From Stentor roeselii (taxonomy: Eukaryota > Ciliophora > Heterotrichea > Heterotrichida > Stentoridae): 64,000 nucleotides of DNA. Numbering within the stretch: the stretch's first letter is position 1; the number at the start of each line of letters is the position of its first letter. The notes below the pieces were generated by a model that saw nothing but the letters and a program-made list of their open reading frames with translations, made no database searches and was not told the DNA's origin. Position numbers and translations under genes: made by a program. Below, piece by piece: positions 61,517 to 64,000 of this stretch. The stretch is from NCBI GenBank assembly GCA_006503475.1, contig RSEH01000201.1, positions 24,701 to 88,700 of the forward strand, written 5' to 3'.

Positions 61517-62373
61517 TTAATTTTATTGGTGATGATTTTGATGAATATTGATTGAGACTTGGAATGAGGAAGGATTAGGGTTGTTAGAAGAGGCGGGTTT
61601 TATGAGAATGAGAAAATTAGGAATGAAATTTAGGGAATGTTGGAAGTTTTGGATTTTTAATGCAGAAATAAAATATTATTGCCATTGGAAAAGGCTGTTT
61701 GGAGGGTAAACGTCTTTAATTTAAGAATATCTTTAGAGTAATGGCTGATTGTTTCTAAAGTTAATAGATACTGAACTATGTTTTGAGCAGATAGTTTGAG
61801 AAGTTGGATTATTATGTGATTCATGTTGAATATTACTAAAATATTTTGAAGAGAGATTACGGTTTAAATAAAGAATGTTAAAACAACTTCAAACAATAGA
61901 ACAAATCTTTTATTATTTATCAAGCATCGAACCATTATAAGAAATAAAGACTAAATGAAAGGAGTTCAAATAATATAGTTCTTATAATTTTCTTATAATT
62001 CTAACTCAACATACATAAAATAAAACAAATACCTAATAAGCTGAAAATTTTGTAATGCTCACAATTTATTTTTAAATATTCTTCTGTTGACTTACTAACT
62101 TAATTTCTATTAACCAAATTATTCAACAAGAAATATTTTCAAATTTTTAAGTGTTAAACGTTAATAGATATCTTCAATTGTCCTAATATATATCATGCTT
62201 AAAAACCACAAAACCTGCCCCATTTACATCATCCCAATAAACTTCAATCAATTCTTAAAAAATGAAAACAATTTAAAAATCTTCTTCTAACCAAAAAAAT
62301 CCTTCCAATCCTCAGATCTCAGCAAAACCCAAACCCAATTCTTAATTCGAATAAATCCAAATAAATCCAAAGG
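61517..62373. other. Divergent intergenic region, no gene seen
   Basis: 857 nt, AT-rich, with A/C-rich sequence before the kinase start. Stops in all frames. Confidence 0.5.
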
Positions 62374-63825
62374 ATGGAAGAAAAGATAAGACCGAAGTCC
62401 TCTAAAACAGCTAAACGAACGATTTCCAAGCCAGTGAGCAAAGTAAACCAATCATCCAAGTCCTCAAAATGCAGTCCATCAGGTGTAAAAGCCAAAATAT
62501 CATCATTATCATTAAAAGAGTCCCACAGTAAAATCCCGATAACCTCAGAGTTAAATTCGAAAAACAGTTCAATCGCCCCTCAGCACCGTCGAGCGAAGTC
62601 CGACCCGATCCCAAACTCGCCTTACACAAGTCAGAAAAAGCCAGTGAAAGCTTTACACACAGTGAAAAAACCTGGAAACCCTTCTTCAAAGGCAGGATCG
62701 ACATCAGCAAAATCACATCGAAGAACCCACTCAGAAGGTGAAAACTTGAAAAAAGTCCCATCAGGGTCAATTCAAGTGCAAGTCTCAGACGAGCAGGAAA
62801 AGTCAGAACTAATAAACCTCATCAAGTCCTCCTTCTCCAAAGGTCTCAACTTCAGCACTTCTCTCGAGTTTTACAAGTTAGGAAAACCCTTAGGCAAGGG
62901 TGCCTTTGGAAAGGTTTATTTAGGAGTCCACAAATTGACAGGGCTTAAAGTCGCGATTAAAACCATTGAGAAAACTTTTATGCAAGATGAAAGAACTAGA
63001 AAAAAAGTGTTTCAAGAAGTTTATATTATGAATAAAGTGCATGATAAGAATGTTATTCGCCTTTTAGAGCTTTTTGAATCTCCAAAGCATCTTATGATTG
63101 TTTTGGAATATGCTGGAGGTGGTGACTTGCTTCAGTTGTTAAGAACTCGTGGAAAATTGCATGAGTCTGAAGCTCGTCCGATATTTAAGCAAGTGATTGA
63201 TGCGGTGCAGGCTTGTCATCGAGAGGACATTATTCACAGAGATATTAAATTGGATAATATTCTGCTTAATGAAGAACTCACGCTTATTAAACTTTGTGAC
63301 TTTGGAGTCAGTCGAGTTGCGAAAAGAGGCTCGAAACTCACTGAACAATGTGGAACTCCGGCTTATTTAGCACCTGAAATTATTGTTAATGAAGGATATG
63401 AACCGTTTTTTGTCGATGTTTGGAGTATGGGCATCTTGTTGTATGCACTTATGAGCGCTACTGTACCGTTTAAGGCAAAAACTGTTCCTGAACTTCATAA
63501 GATTATTTTGAGGGGGAAGTATGAGTTTCCTGAGTACTTTTCTGAAGTTAGTAAGAGTTTTATTGCGGAAATGCTTAACCCTGTACCTCATTTAAGGATT
63601 AAACTAGAAGATTTGAAGAAACATGAGTGGTTTTTTGGTGAAAGCATGGAAAGCTCGTTTCATTCTACTAGTGATTCGGTAAATCCTAATAAACAGCAGG
63701 TCATATTAAAAGACCTTGAAAATTTTGGATTTCCTCGAGACTTTATAGAAACCAGTTTGAAAAACCGAGAAATTAACCACGCAACTGCGACCTATAATCT
63801 ATTAGATATAAATATGTTAGATTGA
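62374..63825 (+). CDS. SNF1/MARK-like serine/threonine kinase with UBA-like segment
   Basis: 483 residues. About 165 disordered, Ser/Lys/Pro-rich residues precede the kinase domain (about 165-430): LGKGAFGKVYLGVHKLTG, AIKTIEKT, EYAGGGDLLQLL, HRDIKLDNIL, LCDFGVSRV, CGTPAYLAPEII, VDVWSMGILLYALM, LRIKLEDLKKHEWF. The CAMKL group (SNF1/AMPK, MARK) often carries a UBA-like domain after the kinase, and a similar segment is seen here (ILKDLENFGFPRDFIETSL, NHATATYNLL). The unusual DIKLDN loop suits this group (usually DLKPEN or DIKLEN). Stop TGA, 4 nt from the stop of the convergent gene. Confidence 0.9.
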   Translation: MEEKIRPKSSKTAKRTISKPVSKVNQSSKSSKCSPSGVKAKISSLSLKESHSKIPITSELNSKNSSIAPQHRRAKSDPIPNSPYTSQKKPVKALHTVKKPGNPSSKAGSTSAKSHRRTHSEGENLKKVPSGSIQVQVSDEQEKSELINLIKSSFSKGLNFSTSLEFYKLGKPLGKGAFGKVYLGVHKLTGLKVAIKTIEKTFMQDERTRKKVFQEVYIMNKVHDKNVIRLLELFESPKHLMIVLEYAGGGDLLQLLRTRGKLHESEARPIFKQVIDAVQACHREDIIHRDIKLDNILLNEELTLIKLCDFGVSRVAKRGSKLTEQCGTPAYLAPEIIVNEGYEPFFVDVWSMGILLYALMSATVPFKAKTVPELHKIILRGKYEFPEYFSEVSKSFIAEMLNPVPHLRIKLEDLKKHEWFFGESMESSFHSTSDSVNPNKQQVILKDLENFGFPRDFIETSLKNREINHATATYNLLDINMLD

Positions 63826-63829
63826 ACAT

Positions 63830-64000
63830 CTAATTCTTATTACCTTCAGATCTCTTAATGTGTTTTTTCGATTTTTCCTGATTTTTCGATTCCTTATCCA
63901 GATTTTTCGATTCCTTATCCAGATTTTTCGATTCCTTATCCAGCTTTTTCGATTCCTTATCCAGCTTTTTCGATTCCTTATCCAGATAATTTTTTTTCCT
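63830..64000 (-). CDS. C-terminal end of a heptad-repeat protein (5' part beyond the window)
   Basis: A minus-strand frame is open from the right edge to TAG at 63830-63832. It encodes five copies of the heptad LDKESK(K/N), followed by QEKSKKHIKRSEGNKN. This accounts for the 21-bp tandem repeat seen in the DNA. The product's end is a highly charged helix, probably coiled coil or single alpha-helix. The start is outside the window. Only the terminal 56 codons are seen, so the identity is unknown. Confidence 0.7.
   Translation of the reverse strand, partial: RKKNYLDKESKKLDKESKKLDKESKNLDKESKNLDKESKNQEKSKKHIKRSEGNKN
63881..63985. repeat. 21-bp tandem repeat, five copies
   Basis: CGATTCCTTATCCAG recurs at 63887, 63908, 63929, 63950 and 63971, exactly 21 nt apart, with A or C variation in the T-rich link. 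An imperfect partial copy precedes it. It encodes the heptad repeats of the minus-strand gene. Confidence 0.95.

Noticed and set aside
63881-63985. Telomere- or satellite-type repeat at the window edge
   Set aside because: The 21-bp unit is not a ciliate telomere repeat (C4A2/C4A4-like) and is coding on the minus strand.
1-64000. tRNA, rRNA, transposon or CRISPR-like arrays
   Set aside because: No cloverleaf, conserved rRNA block, transposase motif, terminal inverted repeat or regularly spaced array was found by eye; a tRNAscan/Infernal run would settle the RNA genes.

Overview
The window looks like macronuclear DNA of a heterotrich ciliate, most like Stentor. (1) It is AT-rich and very gene-dense, with mostly uninterrupted ORFs on both strands. 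(2) Where genes are interrupted, the introns are 15 or 16 nt long; I could place nine, all GTA...AG with an A at position 10. (3) All three stop codons terminate genes. TGA ends the genes at 20536, 21311, 40961 and 60977 and the kinase ending at 63825. This fits the standard code and argues against the Blepharisma-type code, in which TGA is Trp. (4) The proteins are typically ciliate: CFAP52, a dynein light chain, major vault protein, a CDPK, and FHA/RING-CH and RCC1/RasGAP fusions. The species call is an inference.

Layout. 1-16 kb is gene-poor, very AT-rich and rich in decayed copies. It holds a long beta-propeller-like protein, an OSCA/TMEM63-like channel, and a duplicated block of a HIT-family hydrolase plus a B-box-like/coiled-coil gene. 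In one copy of the block the HIT gene is a pseudogene; both coiled-coil genes are intact once three tiny introns each are removed. A broken ion-channel fragment lies between the copies. 16-26 kb is a cluster with a ubiquitin theme: three paralogous RING-RING-PHR-like proteins, a USP-fold protein that seems to lack its catalytic residues, a small unknown, and an FHA/RING-CH protein. 26-33.5 kb is a duplicated region: two nearly identical Tctex-type dynein light chains flank CTP:phosphoethanolamine cytidylyltransferase, two serine carboxypeptidases and a pseudogene copy of the 3' part of the cytidylyltransferase. 33.6-64 kb is packed housekeeping and cytoskeletal sequence: CDPK, an Aurora-like coiled-coil kinase, KTI12, major vault protein, CFAP52, an EF-hand-like protein, a FAIM-like protein, an RCC1-RasGAP-IQGAP-C giant, a four-TM protein, a coiled-coil protein, COX15, a kelch protein, an SNF1/MARK-like kinase, and the 3' end of a heptad-repeat gene running off the right edge.

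Gene packing is extreme. Same-strand genes are as little as 1 nt (COX15 to kelch), 3 nt (Aurora-like kinase to KTI12) and 18 nt apart. Divergent start codons are 17 and 23 nt apart. Convergent stops are 4 to 39 nt apart, and one pair overlaps by 8 nt. No rRNA, tRNA, transposon, CRISPR or recognisable terminator was seen. Apart from the MVP, CFAP52, COX15, KTI12, PCYT2 and DYNLT calls, which rest on family-wide similarity I recognise, functions are inferred from motifs read by eye; no database search was run.
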